A stretch of 64,000 bases of DNA from Amycolatopsis albispora (GCF_003312875.1 NZ_CP015163.1:7750001-7814000); one strand, 5' to 3'. Numbered from the stretch's first letter, positions 1 to 10,943 are shown. Made by a program: numbers and translations. Notes: a model not told the origin generated them from the sequence alone.

Positions 1-1
1 C

Positions 2-703
2 GAGGTGGTGCCGATCGTGCCCGCCGCGGTGTTGTTCGACCTGCCTCGCGGCGACTGGGGCAACCGGCCGGACGCGTCCTTCGGTTACGCGGCCTGCGAA
101 GCGGCCGCCACCGGCGAGTTCGCGCAGGGCACGGTGGGTGCCGGGGCCGGGGCGGCGGTCGGCTCGCTCAAGGGCGGTATCGGCACCGCGAGTGAGCGCG
201 TCGGTGAGTTCGTGGTCGGCGCGCTGGCCGCGGTGAACGCCTCCGGTGAGGCCGTCGACCTGCGGACCGGTCGCGCGTTCGCGGCGGACCACGAGGTGGA
301 CGGCGAGTTCGGGGTGCGCTGGCCGGACCGGCCCGGCGAGGTCGAGGCCGCGCCGACGGACCTGAACACCACGATCGGTGTGGTCGCGGTGGACGCGGCG
401 TTGTCGAAGGCCGAGGCGCGGCGGCTGGCGGTCGCCGCGCAGGACGGTCTCGCGCGGGCCGTGCGCCCGGCGCACACCATGTTCGACGGCGACACCGTGT
501 TCGCGCTGGCCACCGGGGCGCGTGAGCTGCCGGTGGCGAGCGGGCCGTTCGCCGACGCCTCGCGCGCGGGCGCGCTCGACCAGCTGTGCTCCGCCGCCGC
601 GCGGGTGTTCGCCAGGGCGATGGTGCACGGCCTGCTGGCCGCCACCGGGGCCGGTGGCCTGCGTGCCTACCGCGACGTATGGCCGGAGGCCTTCCCCGGC
701 TGA
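2..703 (+). CDS. P1 family peptidase (DmpA/BapA type), 5' end missing
   Basis: C-terminal 233 residues of a P1-family N-terminal-nucleophile peptidase; the gene enters from outside the window, so no start can be given. Family members self-cleave before a Ser/Thr to give two chains and act on short N-terminal or beta-amino peptides. Visible hallmarks are the glycine-rich block (TVGAGAGAAVGSLKGGIGTA), the likely self-cleavage point in DLNTTIGVVAVD, where an Asn-Thr bond precedes the new N-terminus, and the C-terminal block HTMFDGDTVFALATG. The gene lies just before mec-cysO-cysM, the same order as Rv1333-Rv1336 in M. tuberculosis. Substrate is unknown; family assignment is firm. Confidence 0.9.
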   Translation, partial: EVVPIVPAAVLFDLPRGDWGNRPDASFGYAACEAAATGEFAQGTVGAGAGAAVGSLKGGIGTASERVGEFVVGALAAVNASGEAVDLRTGRAFAADHEVDGEFGVRWPDRPGEVEAAPTDLNTTIGVVAVDAALSKAEARRLAVAAQDGLARAVRPAHTMFDGDTVFALATGARELPVASGPFADASRAGALDQLCSAAARVFARAMVHGLLAATGAGGLRAYRDVWPEAFPG

Positions 704-757
704 GGTCAAGGGCACGAGGGCTCTGTCTCACTGGGTGGACGCCCGTTGTCCAGCACA

Positions 758-763
758 TAGGAT
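758..763 (+). promoter_or_regulatory. TANNNT -10 box of mec
   Basis: TAGGAT ends 6 nt before GTG 770. The same spacing is seen at other genes in this window, which favours GTG 770 over GTG 764 as the leaderless start of mec. Confidence 0.45.
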
Positions 764-769
764 GTGATC

Positions 770-2469
<1,700 letters not shown>

Positions 2470-2498
2470 CCCGGCTGAACTGGACACTGCTGCCTGGA

Positions 2499-2547
2499 CA
2501 CGAATGTGGCTTTCGGGGCGAAATCCGCCCCGAAAGCCACATTCGTG
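2499..2547. repeat. Intergenic palindrome, copy 1 (likely bidirectional terminator)
   Basis: Perfect 22-bp inverted repeat (arms 2499-2520 and 2526-2547) around a 5-nt loop, between convergent cysM and ogt. The arm begins CACGAATGTGGCTTTCGG. Copies with one arm mismatch occur at 31114-31166 and 46926-46978, also with 5-nt loops. No T-tract follows, so termination would rest on the stem, as is common in actinobacteria. Confidence 0.85.
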
Positions 2548-2595
2548 TTCGGCCGGGCGCCGGCGGTCGAGCGCTGGTCTTGACGCCGCCCCCGG

Positions 2596-3123
2596 TCACC
2601 ACAGGCCCTGGGGCAACCGCCCTTCCAGCGTCAGCAGCTGCCGTTTCGACGGCACGCCGTCCCCGCCGCTGAAGCCGCCGAGGCCGGTGCTGGCCAGCAC
2701 CCGGTGGCACGGCACCACGATCGGGATCGGGTTGCTGCCCATGATCGAGCCGATCCCGCGCGCGGGCACGCCCGTGCCGCTGCGTTCCGCCAGTTCCCCG
2801 TAGGTCACCGTTTTCCCGTACGGCACCGTTTCGTACAACGTGCCGAGCACCCGCTGCTGCGTCGACGAGTACAGGCGCCAGTCCACGGGGAACTCGAACC
2901 GTTCCCGCGTGCCGTCGAAGTACTCGCGCAGCTCGGCCAGCACCGGCTCCACCCGCGGCGGATCGGAAACCACCGGCAGGCCGAGGCGCGCGGCGATCCG
3001 TTCCCGCAGCTCCGGGGTGTCGTCGAAGGCCGTCGAAGCCAGCCCGGCCGGGGTCACCGCGACCAGTACCCGGCCCACCTCGGTCGCCAGGCCGCCGAAC
3101 GCCACCGTCTCCATGAACCGCAT
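2596..3123 (-). CDS. ogt: Methylated-DNA-protein cysteine methyltransferase
   Basis: Suicide repair enzyme of 175 residues that transfers alkyl groups from O6-alkylguanine to its own cysteine. The active site PCHR is present with acceptor Cys139, followed by VLASTGLGGFSGG and the C-terminal helix KRQLLTLEG; the N-terminal RNaseH-like ribonuclease domain is also present. The length is normal for the Ogt/AGT family. It sits on the opposite strand between cysM and a rhomboid gene. The start may instead be ATG 3114, because TAATGC lies 5 nt upstream of it and would fit a leaderless promoter. Confidence 0.92.
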   Translation of the reverse strand: MRFMETVAFGGLATEVGRVLVAVTPAGLASTAFDDTPELRERIAARLGLPVVSDPPRVEPVLAELREYFDGTRERFEFPVDWRLYSSTQQRVLGTLYETVPYGKTVTYGELAERSGTGVPARGIGSIMGSNPIPIVVPCHRVLASTGLGGFSGGDGVPSKRQLLTLEGRLPQGLW

Positions 3124-3154
3124 TATCCGGCCCCCACCGACAGAACCGGGCAGG

Positions 3155-3160
3155 TAGCGT
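3155..3160 (+). promoter_or_regulatory. TANNNT -10 box of rhomboid gene
   Basis: TAGCGT lies 7 nt before ATG 3168, and no Shine-Dalgarno sequence is visible, so a leaderless mRNA is likely. Confidence 0.45.
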
Positions 3161-3167
3161 CGAAGGC

Positions 3168-3803
3168 ATGACGTTGCCCGAGCCGGTCAACCCGCCCAAA
3201 CCGCCGGTCCCGCCCGGCAAGCGGATCCTGCCGCCGAAACCGCTGGCCTCACTGGTGGTGGTCACCGGCTTCGTCGCGCTGCTCTGGGTGATCGAGGGCA
3301 TCGACACCGTGCTCGCCCACCCCTTCGACGACGACGGCATCTGGCCGCGCACCATCGAGCAGTGGGACGGCATGATCTGGGCCCCGCTGCTGCACTACGG
3401 CTGGGACCACCTCGCCGCGAATTCGGTGCCGCTGCTCGTGCTGGGCCTGCTCGCCACCTCCGGCGGCCTGCGGCAGTTCTTCGGCGTGATCACCACCATC
3501 TGGCTCTTCGCCGGCGTCGGCACCTTCCTGATCGGCAGCGCGGGCGTGCACGCCGGTGCGTCCAGCCTGGTCTTCGGCTTGCTCACCTTCCTGCTGCTGC
3601 GTGGCCTGTTCGCGCGCAGCATCCTGCAGATCCTGATCGCCGCCGGGGTTTTCCTGCTCTACGGCTACGCGTTGTGGGGTGTGCTCCCGGCCGAGCCCGG
3701 CGTTTCCTGGGAAGGCCACCTGTGCGGTGCCATCGGGGGCATCGTCGCGGCTTGGATGGTCGGGAAGTCGCTCCGGCCAGCCAAGCCGCAACCCGCCCTC
3801 TAG
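3168..3803 (+). CDS. Rhomboid family intramembrane serine protease
   Basis: Integral membrane protease of 211 residues with about six hydrophobic helices and a proline-rich cytoplasmic N-terminus (residues 1-25). The catalytic dyad is visible: Ser132 in GASSLVFG and His184 in WEGHLCGAIGG. Position 133 is Ser where GxSG is usual. The HYGWDHLAAN stretch matches the conserved membrane-entry histidine region. It occupies the position of Rv1337 in the mycobacterial order. A close paralogue lies at 7014-7670. The last 4 nt overlap the convergent amidohydrolase gene. The substrate cannot be told from sequence. Confidence 0.9.
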   Translation: MTLPEPVNPPKPPVPPGKRILPPKPLASLVVVTGFVALLWVIEGIDTVLAHPFDDDGIWPRTIEQWDGMIWAPLLHYGWDHLAANSVPLLVLGLLATSGGLRQFFGVITTIWLFAGVGTFLIGSAGVHAGASSLVFGLLTFLLLRGLFARSILQILIAAGVFLLYGYALWGVLPAEPGVSWEGHLCGAIGGIVAAWMVGKSLRPAKPQPAL

Positions 3804-6800
3804 AGCCCGCAGCAGACGTGTTCCGACCACTCCGGCCGGTGCCACCAGTGCCCGCGTTCGGCCGTGCTGCTCGCGGGCAGCACCGGGTTCGACACCTCGC
3901 CGCTGCCCGGTGACCGGAACGGTTCCAGCAGCTCGTCCACCTGGTGCGCCACCCCGCCGACCACCACCTGCCGCACGGCCGCCGCGGCCCGGATGTCCGC
4001 GAGCGGGTTGCCCTCGACCAGTGACAGGTCCGCGTACGCACCCGGCCGCAGTTCGCCGAGCCGCCCGGCGAGGCCGAGCCGCCGCGCCGGGTTGCGCGTC
4101 GCGGTCACCAGCGCTTCGTACGGCGTGAAGCCGAATTCGACCATCGCGCGCAGGTTCTGGTGCAGGGAGATGGCGATGTTGTCGAGCGGGGTGTCCGTGC
4201 CGCAGATGACGAACCCGCCGCCGCGGTGCACCCGCAGCACCATGTCCACGTTGCGCGCCAGTACCTCGCGCACGTACGCGTTCTCCGGCTTGCCCGCGTT
4301 CTCGGCGTCGGCCACCAGCCGGTCGTACTCCCACTGAGGGAACAGCACCTTCGTGCGCTCGTCCTCGACCAGCGACTTGTCACCGGCGTAGAGCGCCTTG
4401 GAGTTGAACAGCGTGGGCGTCAGCGACATGCCCGAACGCACGAACAGCTCGATGGCGTCCTGGTACGCCCGCCCGGTGCGGCTGACCGTGTGCGAGTAGC
4501 CGAGCCGGTTCGTCGCACCGGTGTGCTCCATCCCGTCCATGCCGATGTTCGCCGCCGGGAACAGGTAGTGCGACGACAGCGGGATCCCGGCCCGGTGCGC
4601 GGCTTCGACGGCCTCGCGCTGCAGGCGGACCGGCAGCCGGACGTAGGTCTTGATCAGGTCGTAGCCGAGCGAAACCGCCCGGTCCATCTCCAGCCGGAGT
4701 TGCTCCGGCGACAGCGTCGGGCGCATGAAGTTGTAGTAGACGCGCGAACCGTCGATCGCTTCCCCGGTGCCGAAGAACCGCGGCCCCAGCCGGGCGCCGG
4801 ATTCGAGCGCCTCCCGCGTTTCCAGCATCTGGTACACCGGGTCGCCGGGCGAACGCGTGGTGGTGATGCCGTAGGACAGCCACAGCCTGCCCTGCCGGTC
4901 ACCCCAGTGCCTGCCCCGCAGGTGCCAGTGGTTGTGCGCGTCGATCAGCCCCGGCATGGCCACCAGCCCGCCCGCGTCCACGTCGGCGGTGCCCTGCCGC
5001 GGCCGGATTTCCTTGATCCGCCCGCGTTCCACCACGATGTCGACGTTCTCGCGCAGCTTCTCGGCGGTGCCGTCCCACAGCCCGCCGACGCGGATGACCG
5101 TGCGGTCGGCGGGTTTCGGCCGCGCCCAGCTGAAGTCGAGGCGGATCGTGCGTGGTTTCCCGCCGTCCACGGCGATCCGGCGCAGCTCGCCCTTGCTCAG
5201 GTAAACGAGCGTGCCGTTGTCCAGCCAGGCGAGCGAGTCGGTGACCTCACGCGTGACCTGCTTCGGCTCACCGAGGAAGGTGCCCTTGCCATCGACCGGG
5301 ACCACCCACGCGGTGCTCTCCACGGTGAACGCCAGCCGCTTGCCGTCGGGTGAGAACAGCGGGCCGTCGTCACCGCGCGTGGCCAGCGAGCGGAACGGCA
5401 TCGGCTCGGTGTAGGTCAGCTCGCCGCCACCGACCGGCACGGTCAGGATCTGGCTGGTGCCCTCGCGGAACCGCTTGGAGAACGGCTTGACCGCGGCGAG
5501 CGCGATCGTGCCGCCGTCAGCCGACCAGCTCGGCCTGCCCGGCATGAACAACGCCGGGGTCAGCTGCCGGACCTCCTTGGTGGCCACGTCCAGCGTCCAC
5601 AGCGCACCGTCCTGGTCGGTGTAGGCGATCTTGGTGCCGTCCGGGGACCAGCGCGGCGCGACCTGCGCGCCGGGCAGCGCGGTGATTACCGAGTCCGTGC
5701 CGGAGGCGAGGTCGCGCAGCCAGAGGTCGGCGGTGCCGAGCCGGTCGCTGGCGTAGACCAGCTTCGTGCCGTCCGGCGAGAAGTCGGGGTCGGAGCTGAA
5801 GTACTGGTCCGAGGTGAGGCGCTGCGGTCTGCCACCGGCGGACGGCACCAGGTACAGCGCGTTCAGCGCGCGGAAGGCGAGCGTTTTGCCGTCCGGCGAG
5901 ACCACCGGGCTCGCGATGCCGCGCACCGGCTGGGGTGCGGGCGAGTCGAGATCGCGCACGCGATGCCGGTAGTCGCGGCGCACGATCGGCACCACCGCTT
6001 CGAACGGAATGTCCACAGTGGACTCGCCGGTGCGGCGGCGGATGCGGCCGTCCGCGGTGTAGAGCACGCCGGAACCGGTCCAGGTGGCGGCGAAGCCGAA
6101 CACGTCCTCGCCCTTGGTCACCTGCTGGCCGCCGAGCATCAGGTCGGCGGTCGAGCCGCGCAGCAGCAGGTAACCGGGCGTCCGGTCGTCCGGGCCGAAC
6201 GCGGGGCCGTAGATCTTGCCGCCCGCCGGTGCGGTCAGCAGCGTCGTGCGCGCGCCGCTCGCCACGGTGACCTGGTCGATGGTGGTGTCGTCCACGGTGA
6301 ACAGCACACGCTGCCCGTCCCGCGACCACCTCGGCGCGCTTTCCTCGGCGGCCGAGTCGGTGAGCGGCTGGAGCTGGCCGTTGGCGGGGTCCAGCAGCCA
6401 GATGCCGTAGCTGCCACCACGATCGCTGCTGAGCACGATGTGCTTGCCGTCCGGCGAGAAGACCGGCTCGCGGTGGTCGTACTGCCCGCTGGTCAGCTGG
6501 CGCGGGGAGCCGCCGGCGATGTCCAGCAGGTACAGGTGGTAGTTGCCGTCGCGATAGGACTGGAACACCAGCGACCGGCCGTCCGGCGACCAGTTCGGCA
6601 GGGTCGCGTCCTGCAGGTCGTCGGTGAGCCGCCTGGCCCTGCCGCCGGCCGCCGGGAGCAGCCAGATGCCGGTGACCAGGTCCATTGCCAGCGTGCTGCC
6701 GTCCGGTGACGGCGCGACGGAGAAGTTCGTGCCTTCGGTCAACCGCACCCCAGGACGGCCGTCGAGTTCGGGTTGTGCCGCGGGTTCCCCGGCCAGTGCC

Positions 6801-6889
6801 ACGGCGAGCGGATCGGCGACGCTCAGCCCGGCGGCGAGCAGACCCCCACGCAGGAACACCTCACGGCGGGACAGGCTTTCGGGTGACAT
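3800..6889 (-). CDS. Exported TolB-like propeller / amidohydrolase fusion
   Basis: Protein of 1029 residues with a Tat-type signal (SRREVFLRGG, then a hydrophobic stretch to about residue 35). Residues ~50-560 are WD40/PD40 (TolB-like) repeats, each with an FSPDG or WSPDG motif; the C-terminal ~430 residues are an amidohydrolase TIM barrel, with metal-binding HxH in GLIDAHNHWHL near residue 650 and the usual late GTDTPLD block. Proteins of this architecture are annotated as exported amidohydrolases or peptidases; the substrate is unknown. ATG 6889 is chosen because a GGAGG site lies about 8 nt upstream; GTG 6898 would be too close to it. It separates two paralogous rhomboid genes. Confidence 0.87.
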   Translation of the reverse strand: MSPESLSRREVFLRGGLLAAGLSVADPLAVALAGEPAAQPELDGRPGVRLTEGTNFSVAPSPDGSTLAMDLVTGIWLLPAAGGRARRLTDDLQDATLPNWSPDGRSLVFQSYRDGNYHLYLLDIAGGSPRQLTSGQYDHREPVFSPDGKHIVLSSDRGGSYGIWLLDPANGQLQPLTDSAAEESAPRWSRDGQRVLFTVDDTTIDQVTVASGARTTLLTAPAGGKIYGPAFGPDDRTPGYLLLRGSTADLMLGGQQVTKGEDVFGFAATWTGSGVLYTADGRIRRRTGESTVDIPFEAVVPIVRRDYRHRVRDLDSPAPQPVRGIASPVVSPDGKTLAFRALNALYLVPSAGGRPQRLTSDQYFSSDPDFSPDGTKLVYASDRLGTADLWLRDLASGTDSVITALPGAQVAPRWSPDGTKIAYTDQDGALWTLDVATKEVRQLTPALFMPGRPSWSADGGTIALAAVKPFSKRFREGTSQILTVPVGGGELTYTEPMPFRSLATRGDDGPLFSPDGKRLAFTVESTAWVVPVDGKGTFLGEPKQVTREVTDSLAWLDNGTLVYLSKGELRRIAVDGGKPRTIRLDFSWARPKPADRTVIRVGGLWDGTAEKLRENVDIVVERGRIKEIRPRQGTADVDAGGLVAMPGLIDAHNHWHLRGRHWGDRQGRLWLSYGITTTRSPGDPVYQMLETREALESGARLGPRFFGTGEAIDGSRVYYNFMRPTLSPEQLRLEMDRAVSLGYDLIKTYVRLPVRLQREAVEAAHRAGIPLSSHYLFPAANIGMDGMEHTGATNRLGYSHTVSRTGRAYQDAIELFVRSGMSLTPTLFNSKALYAGDKSLVEDERTKVLFPQWEYDRLVADAENAGKPENAYVREVLARNVDMVLRVHRGGGFVICGTDTPLDNIAISLHQNLRAMVEFGFTPYEALVTATRNPARRLGLAGRLGELRPGAYADLSLVEGNPLADIRAAAAVRQVVVGGVAHQVDELLEPFRSPGSGEVSNPVLPASSTAERGHWWHRPEWSEHVCCGL

Positions 6890-7000
6890 TCCCACCACCT
6901 CCCGGGCAAACTATGCCGGGACGCGCATCCGTCGTCCAGATCAATTTCCCCGAGTCCGACATCAGGGATTTCTCCCGAGGCGGTGCGGACGCGACGCGCC

Positions 7001-7006
7001 TAGCCT
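7001..7006 (+). promoter_or_regulatory. TANNNT -10 box of second rhomboid gene
   Basis: TAGCCT lies 7 nt before GTG 7014, with no ribosome site between them; this supports the start at 7014. Confidence 0.45.
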
Positions 7007-7013
7007 GGAATTC

Positions 7014-7670
7014 GTGAGCACACTTCCAGCGCAACCCACCGGTGGCACACCGGCCACCGACCCGGCCAAGCGCGTGCTGCCCGCCCGGCCGAAGGCCGCG
7101 GCGCTGCTCGCGCTGGGCTTCGTCGCCCTGCTCTACCTGGTCGAGCTGGTGGACGTGATCCTGCCGGCCAACCTGGACAACGGCGGCATCCAGGCCAGGA
7201 CGCTCGCCGGGCTCGACGGCGTGATCTGGGCGCCCGCCCTGCACGACGGCTGGAGCCACCTGTTCGCCAACACCATTCCCGTGCTGGTCTTCGCCTTTCT
7301 CGCGATGGCGAGCGGGATCGGCCGGTTCCTGGTGGTCACCGGCCTCATCTGGGTGGTCGGCGGGCTCGGTGTGTGGCTGGTCGGCCCCGGTGACGCGGTC
7401 ACCGTCGGCGCCTCCGGGCTGGCCTTCGGCTGGCTGGCCTTCCTGCTGGTGCGCGGGCTGTTCAACCGCAGCTGGCCGCAGCTGGGCGTGGCGCTGGCGC
7501 TGCTGGCGATCTGGGGCGGGATGATCTGGGGCGTGCTGCCGACCGATCCGAACGTGTCCTGGCAGGGGCACCTGTTCGGCGCGCTGTCCGGCGTGCTGGC
7601 GGCCTGGCTGGTCAGCCGGAAGCGCGCGGTCAAGCCCGCCACGGCGGCCCCCGGTAATCTCGACGCGTGA
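7014..7670 (+). CDS. Rhomboid family intramembrane serine protease (second copy)
   Basis: Membrane protease of 218 residues, paralogous to the gene at 3168 across its whole hydrophobic core (GFVALL near the N-terminus, VIWAP, the VRGLF block, GHL histidine motif). The canonical serine motif GASGLAFG and the histidine motif [12 protein letters not shown] are both intact. The reading frame is open further upstream, but GTG 7014 is favoured by the TAGCCT box 7 nt before it and by matching the paralogue's length. Its stop overlaps the murI start (GTGA), so murI can be translated by coupling. Confidence 0.88.
   Translation: MSTLPAQPTGGTPATDPAKRVLPARPKAAALLALGFVALLYLVELVDVILPANLDNGGIQARTLAGLDGVIWAPALHDGWSHLFANTIPVLVFAFLAMASGIGRFLVVTGLIWVVGGLGVWLVGPGDAVTVGASGLAFGWLAFLLVRGLFNRSWPQLGVALALLAIWGGMIWGVLPTDPNVSWQGHLFGALSGVLAAWLVSRKRAVKPATAAPGNLDA
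7655..7660 (+). promoter_or_regulatory. TANNNT box before murI
   Basis: TAATCT lies 6 nt before GTG 7667, inside the 3' end of the rhomboid gene. murI could therefore have its own leaderless promoter besides read-through. Confidence 0.35.
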
Positions 7671-8473
7671 CCGATTCCCGTGCTCCCATCGGCGTGTTCG
7701 ATTCCGGCGTCGGCGGGCTCACGGTGGCCAGGGCGATCGTCGACCAGCTGCCCGGCGAGCAGCTCCGGTACGTCGGCGACACCGCGCACAACCCGTACGG
7801 CCCGCTGCCCATCGCCAGGGCGCGGGAGCTGGCGCTGGCCGCGCTCGACGACCTGGTTGACAGCGGGGTCAAGGCGCTGGTGATCGCCTGCAACACCGCG
7901 TCGGCCGCCTGCCTGCGTGACGCGCGTGAGCGGTACGACGTGCCGGTGGTCGAGGTGGTGCTCCCGGCGGTGCGGCGCGCGGTGGCCGCCACGCACACGG
8001 GCCGCATCGGCGTGATCGGCACCGAAGGCACCATCCGCTCGCGCGCCTACGAGGACGCCTTCGCCGCGGCCAAGGACGTCCGGGTGACCAGCGTCGCGTG
8101 CCCGCGGTTCGTCGACTTCGTCGAGCGCGGCGTGACCTCCGGCCGTCAGGTGCTGGGCCTGGCCCAGGGCTATCTGGACCCGCTTCTGCGGGCGGAAGTC
8201 GACACGCTGGTGCTCGGCTGCACGCACTACCCGCTGCTCACCGGGGTGCTGCAGATCGTGATGGGGCAGGAGGTCACGCTGGTCTCCAGCGCCGAGGAGA
8301 CGGCCAAGGACGTGGTGCGCGTGCTGACCGAACTGGACCTGCTCGCCGAGCGCGAGCCGGGCGAGCCGCCGCGCCACGAGTTCACCGCCACCGGTTCCGC
8401 CGAGCCCTTCACCCGGCTGGCCCAGCGTTTCATGGGATTCACCCCGGGTGTGTTCTCGGCCATGAGCGGTTAG
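7667..8473 (+). CDS. murI: Glutamate racemase
   Basis: Cofactor-independent racemase of 268 residues supplying D-glutamate for peptidoglycan. The N-terminal [14 protein letters not shown], the first catalytic cysteine in ACNTASAAC and the second in LGCTHYPLL are all present. The start GTG overlaps the stop of the upstream rhomboid gene by 4 nt. Position and order match Rv1338. Essential cytoplasmic enzyme; assignment is firm. Confidence 0.96.
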   Translation: MTDSRAPIGVFDSGVGGLTVARAIVDQLPGEQLRYVGDTAHNPYGPLPIARARELALAALDDLVDSGVKALVIACNTASAACLRDARERYDVPVVEVVLPAVRRAVAATHTGRIGVIGTEGTIRSRAYEDAFAAAKDVRVTSVACPRFVDFVERGVTSGRQVLGLAQGYLDPLLRAEVDTLVLGCTHYPLLTGVLQIVMGQEVTLVSSAEETAKDVVRVLTELDLLAEREPGEPPRHEFTATGSAEPFTRLAQRFMGFTPGVFSAMSG

Positions 8474-8499
8474 CCGGTCCACATGGCAGAGTGCCGGGG

Positions 8500-9267
8500 G
8501 TGCGATTGACGATCCTCGGTTGCTCGGGCAGCATCCCCGGGCCGAACCGCGCCGCGTCCGGGTACCTGCTGGAAGCCGAGGGTTTTGTGCTCGGCATCGA
8601 ACTGGGCAACGGCACGCTCGCACAGCTGCAGCTCACCCGCGATCCCTTCGAACTGGACGCGTTGCTGCTCTCGCACCTGCATCCCGACCACTGCGCGGAC
8701 GTCAGCGCGCTGACCGTGCTCCGCCGCTACCACCCCGAGCTGCCGTACGACCGGCGCCCGGCGAAGCTGCCGCTCTACGGCCCGGCGGGCACCGCGGCCC
8801 GGCTGGCCAACGCGTACGCGCCCAACGCGGCCGAGCTGGCCGAGACCGACCTGTCCGATGTGTACGACTTCCGCGAGCTGACCGAGGGCACCACGCACAT
8901 CGGCCCGTTCGAGCTGGACGTGGCGCAGGTCGACCACCCGACCCCGGCCTTCGGGCTGCGGATCCGGCACGGCGGGCGCGCGCTCGCCTACACCGGCGAC
9001 ACCGGCCCGTGCGCGGCGCTGGCCGGGCTCGCCGCGGACGCCGACGTGCTGCTCAGCGAGGCGTCCTGGACCGACGCGGCGGACCGGCCGCCGGGGGTGC
9101 ACCTGTCCGGGAAGCAGGCGGGCGAGCTGGCACGCGAGTCCCGCGCGCGCAGGCTGCTGCTCACCCACGTCGCGCCGTGGACCGATCGTGAGGCCGTGCT
9201 CGCCGAGGCGCGGCTGGAGTTCAGCGCGGCCGAGCTGGTGGAGCAGGGCGCCGTCTACGACCTCTGA
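8500..9267 (+). CDS. MBL-fold metallo-hydrolase (Rv1339-like)
   Basis: Metallo-beta-lactamase-fold hydrolase of 255 residues. The dinuclear metal motif is HLHPDHCAD; later metal ligands lie in VDHPTPAFG, YTGDTG and LTHVAP. M. tuberculosis Rv1339, in the same place, has been described as an atypical cyclic-nucleotide phosphodiesterase; by position and similarity that role is inferred here. GTG 8500 is selected because the product then begins directly with the first strand RLTILGCSGS; the frame is open upstream, inside murI. It overlaps the convergent exported-protein gene by 13 nt. Confidence 0.86.
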   Translation: MRLTILGCSGSIPGPNRAASGYLLEAEGFVLGIELGNGTLAQLQLTRDPFELDALLLSHLHPDHCADVSALTVLRRYHPELPYDRRPAKLPLYGPAGTAARLANAYAPNAAELAETDLSDVYDFRELTEGTTHIGPFELDVAQVDHPTPAFGLRIRHGGRALAYTGDTGPCAALAGLAADADVLLSEASWTDAADRPPGVHLSGKQAGELARESRARRLLLTHVAPWTDREAVLAEARLEFSAAELVEQGAVYDL

Positions 9268-10079
9268 GTTCGCTGGGGGCCCACGTCGGCGAGGTAGTCG
9301 TCGAACAGCTCGTAGAAGTAGGCGCCGCACAGCCTCAGCATGCTGAACGTGCCGCCGCCGATGTCGAATTCGGACAGGTCGAGCGCCAGCTCGGCGCCCT
9401 TGCGCGACGGGGTCGCGTTGGTGACGTCGGTGAACCAGTCGAGGAAGGTGATCTGCTGCGGCGAGCCGGGCACGCCGCCCGGCGAGAGCAGGTCGAGCAG
9501 CGGCGGCCGGTTGCGCAGCACCCAGCGGTAGAACTCCGAATAGGCGAAGAAGCGTTCCTCGACCGCGCTCGCGGGCACCCCGTGCACCTGCTCGGCGAGC
9601 CACACGCCGTGTTCGGTGGAGGCCTGCTCGGCCTGGCTCCAGGCGAGGTCGTGCGCGGCGCGGCCGGTCAGCTTCCCGTCACGCAGCTTGGTCAGGTACG
9701 CGGCCCACTTCGCCGAACCGGGGTTGCCGAAGGTGTCGGTGCCCCGGCCGAGCGCGATGGCCAGCCCGCGTTCGATGCCCTCCACGATGCCCGCGTCCAC
9801 ATAGGACACCCAGCTGCCGGGGGCGCCCATGTCGTGGTCGCGGAAGAAGCCGATGATGCCCTCGATGTTGCGCCAGCGCGGGGCGTAGCCGGGCAGCAGC
9901 TCGGCGGCCGGTCCGGCGGACATCTCGCGGACGAAGGCCAGCCGCTCCGGCATGCTCATCAGGTTGATGTCCTCGGCGGTGCACTCGAGCGTCGCCGTGC
10001 AGTCCTCGGCGGCGACGGCCGGGGCCGCACCACCGATCAGCACCAGCAACGCGAGCAGGACGGCGCGGACCCGGTTCAT
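9255..10079 (-). CDS. Exported protein of unknown function
   Basis: Protein of 274 residues with a clear Sec signal peptide (MNRVRAVLLALLVLIGG...AVAA, cleavage near residue 24) and a soluble, tryptophan- and aromatic-rich body. Cysteines at CTATLEC near the mature N-terminus could form a disulfide. I recognise no family; blocks such as RWRNIEGIIGFFRDHD and SEFYRWVLRNRP would be good search seeds. ATG 10079 is set by the signal peptide; the open frame continues upstream opposite rph but without coding character. Its 3' end overlaps the metallo-hydrolase gene by 13 nt. Confidence 0.72.
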   Translation of the reverse strand: MNRVRAVLLALLVLIGGAAPAVAAEDCTATLECTAEDINLMSMPERLAFVREMSAGPAAELLPGYAPRWRNIEGIIGFFRDHDMGAPGSWVSYVDAGIVEGIERGLAIALGRGTDTFGNPGSAKWAAYLTKLRDGKLTGRAAHDLAWSQAEQASTEHGVWLAEQVHGVPASAVEERFFAYSEFYRWVLRNRPPLLDLLSPGGVPGSPQQITFLDWFTDVTNATPSRKGAELALDLSEFDIGGGTFSMLRLCGAYFYELFDDYLADVGPQRTQRS

Positions 10080-10157
10080 CGGACCTCCCCAGTGAGTTCG
10101 ATGCCCGCTGACGGTAACCGCGTCGCACCGCCTCAACAAGTGCGGAGGAGGTGGTTC

Positions 10158-10163
10158 TAGAGT
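10158..10163 (+). promoter_or_regulatory. TANNNT -10 box of rph
   Basis: TAGAGT lies 6 nt before GTG 10170, again the leaderless arrangement. Confidence 0.45.
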
Positions 10164-10169
10164 GCACGG

Positions 10170-10943
10170 GTGGCTAGAAAAGACGGCAGGACCGATGACC
10201 AGCTCCGCGAAGTCAAGATCACCCGGGGCTTCCAGCGGTGGCCGGCCGGCTCGGTGCTCATCGAGTTCGGCGACACCAGGGTGTTGTGCGCGGCGAGCGT
10301 GACCGAGGGCGTGCCGAGGTGGCGGGCCGGTTCCGGGCTCGGCTGGATCACCGCCGAGTACGCGATGCTGCCCTCGGCCACCAACACGCGCAGTGACCGC
10401 GAGTCGATCAAGGGCCGCGTCGGCGGGCGCACGCACGAGATCAGCCGCCTGATCGGGCGCTCGCTGCGTGCCTGCATCGACCTGGCCGCGCTCGGCGAGA
10501 ACACCATCATGATCGACTGCGACGTCATCCAGGCCGACGGCGGCACCCGGACCGCGGCCATCACCGGCGCCTACGTCGCGCTCGCCGACGCCGTCACCTG
10601 GCTCGGCGCCGCGGGCCGCCTGGCCGACCCGCAGCCGCTGGCCACCGCGGTCGCCGCGGTCAGCGTCGGCGTGGTCGACGGCCGCGTGCGCCTCGACCTG
10701 CCGTACGAGGAGGACTCGCGCGCCGAGGTGGACATGAACGTGGTGGCCACCGACGCGGGCACGCTGATCGAGGTGCAGGGCACCGGCGAGGGCGCCACCT
10801 TCCAGCGGTCCACTTTGGACACCATGCTGGACTTCGCGCTCGCTGGGTGCGCGCAGCTGGTGGAGAAGCAGAACGAGGCGCTGGCGCTGCCGTACCCCGG
10901 TGAGCTGCCGGAACCGAAGCCGGACAAGAAGGCCAAGAAGTGA
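10170..10943 (+). CDS. rph: Ribonuclease PH
   Basis: Phosphorolytic 3' exoribonuclease of 257 residues acting on tRNA 3' ends. Family blocks are intact: [17 protein letters not shown] at the start, the phosphate-binding [16 protein letters not shown] and [16 protein letters not shown]. The C-terminus ends in a lysine-rich tail (PKPDKKAKK). It overlaps rdgB by 4 nt (GTGA), as in the mycobacterial Rv1340-Rv1341 pair. Confidence 0.96.
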   Translation: MARKDGRTDDQLREVKITRGFQRWPAGSVLIEFGDTRVLCAASVTEGVPRWRAGSGLGWITAEYAMLPSATNTRSDRESIKGRVGGRTHEISRLIGRSLRACIDLAALGENTIMIDCDVIQADGGTRTAAITGAYVALADAVTWLGAAGRLADPQPLATAVAAVSVGVVDGRVRLDLPYEEDSRAEVDMNVVATDAGTLIEVQGTGEGATFQRSTLDTMLDFALAGCAQLVEKQNEALALPYPGELPEPKPDKKAKK

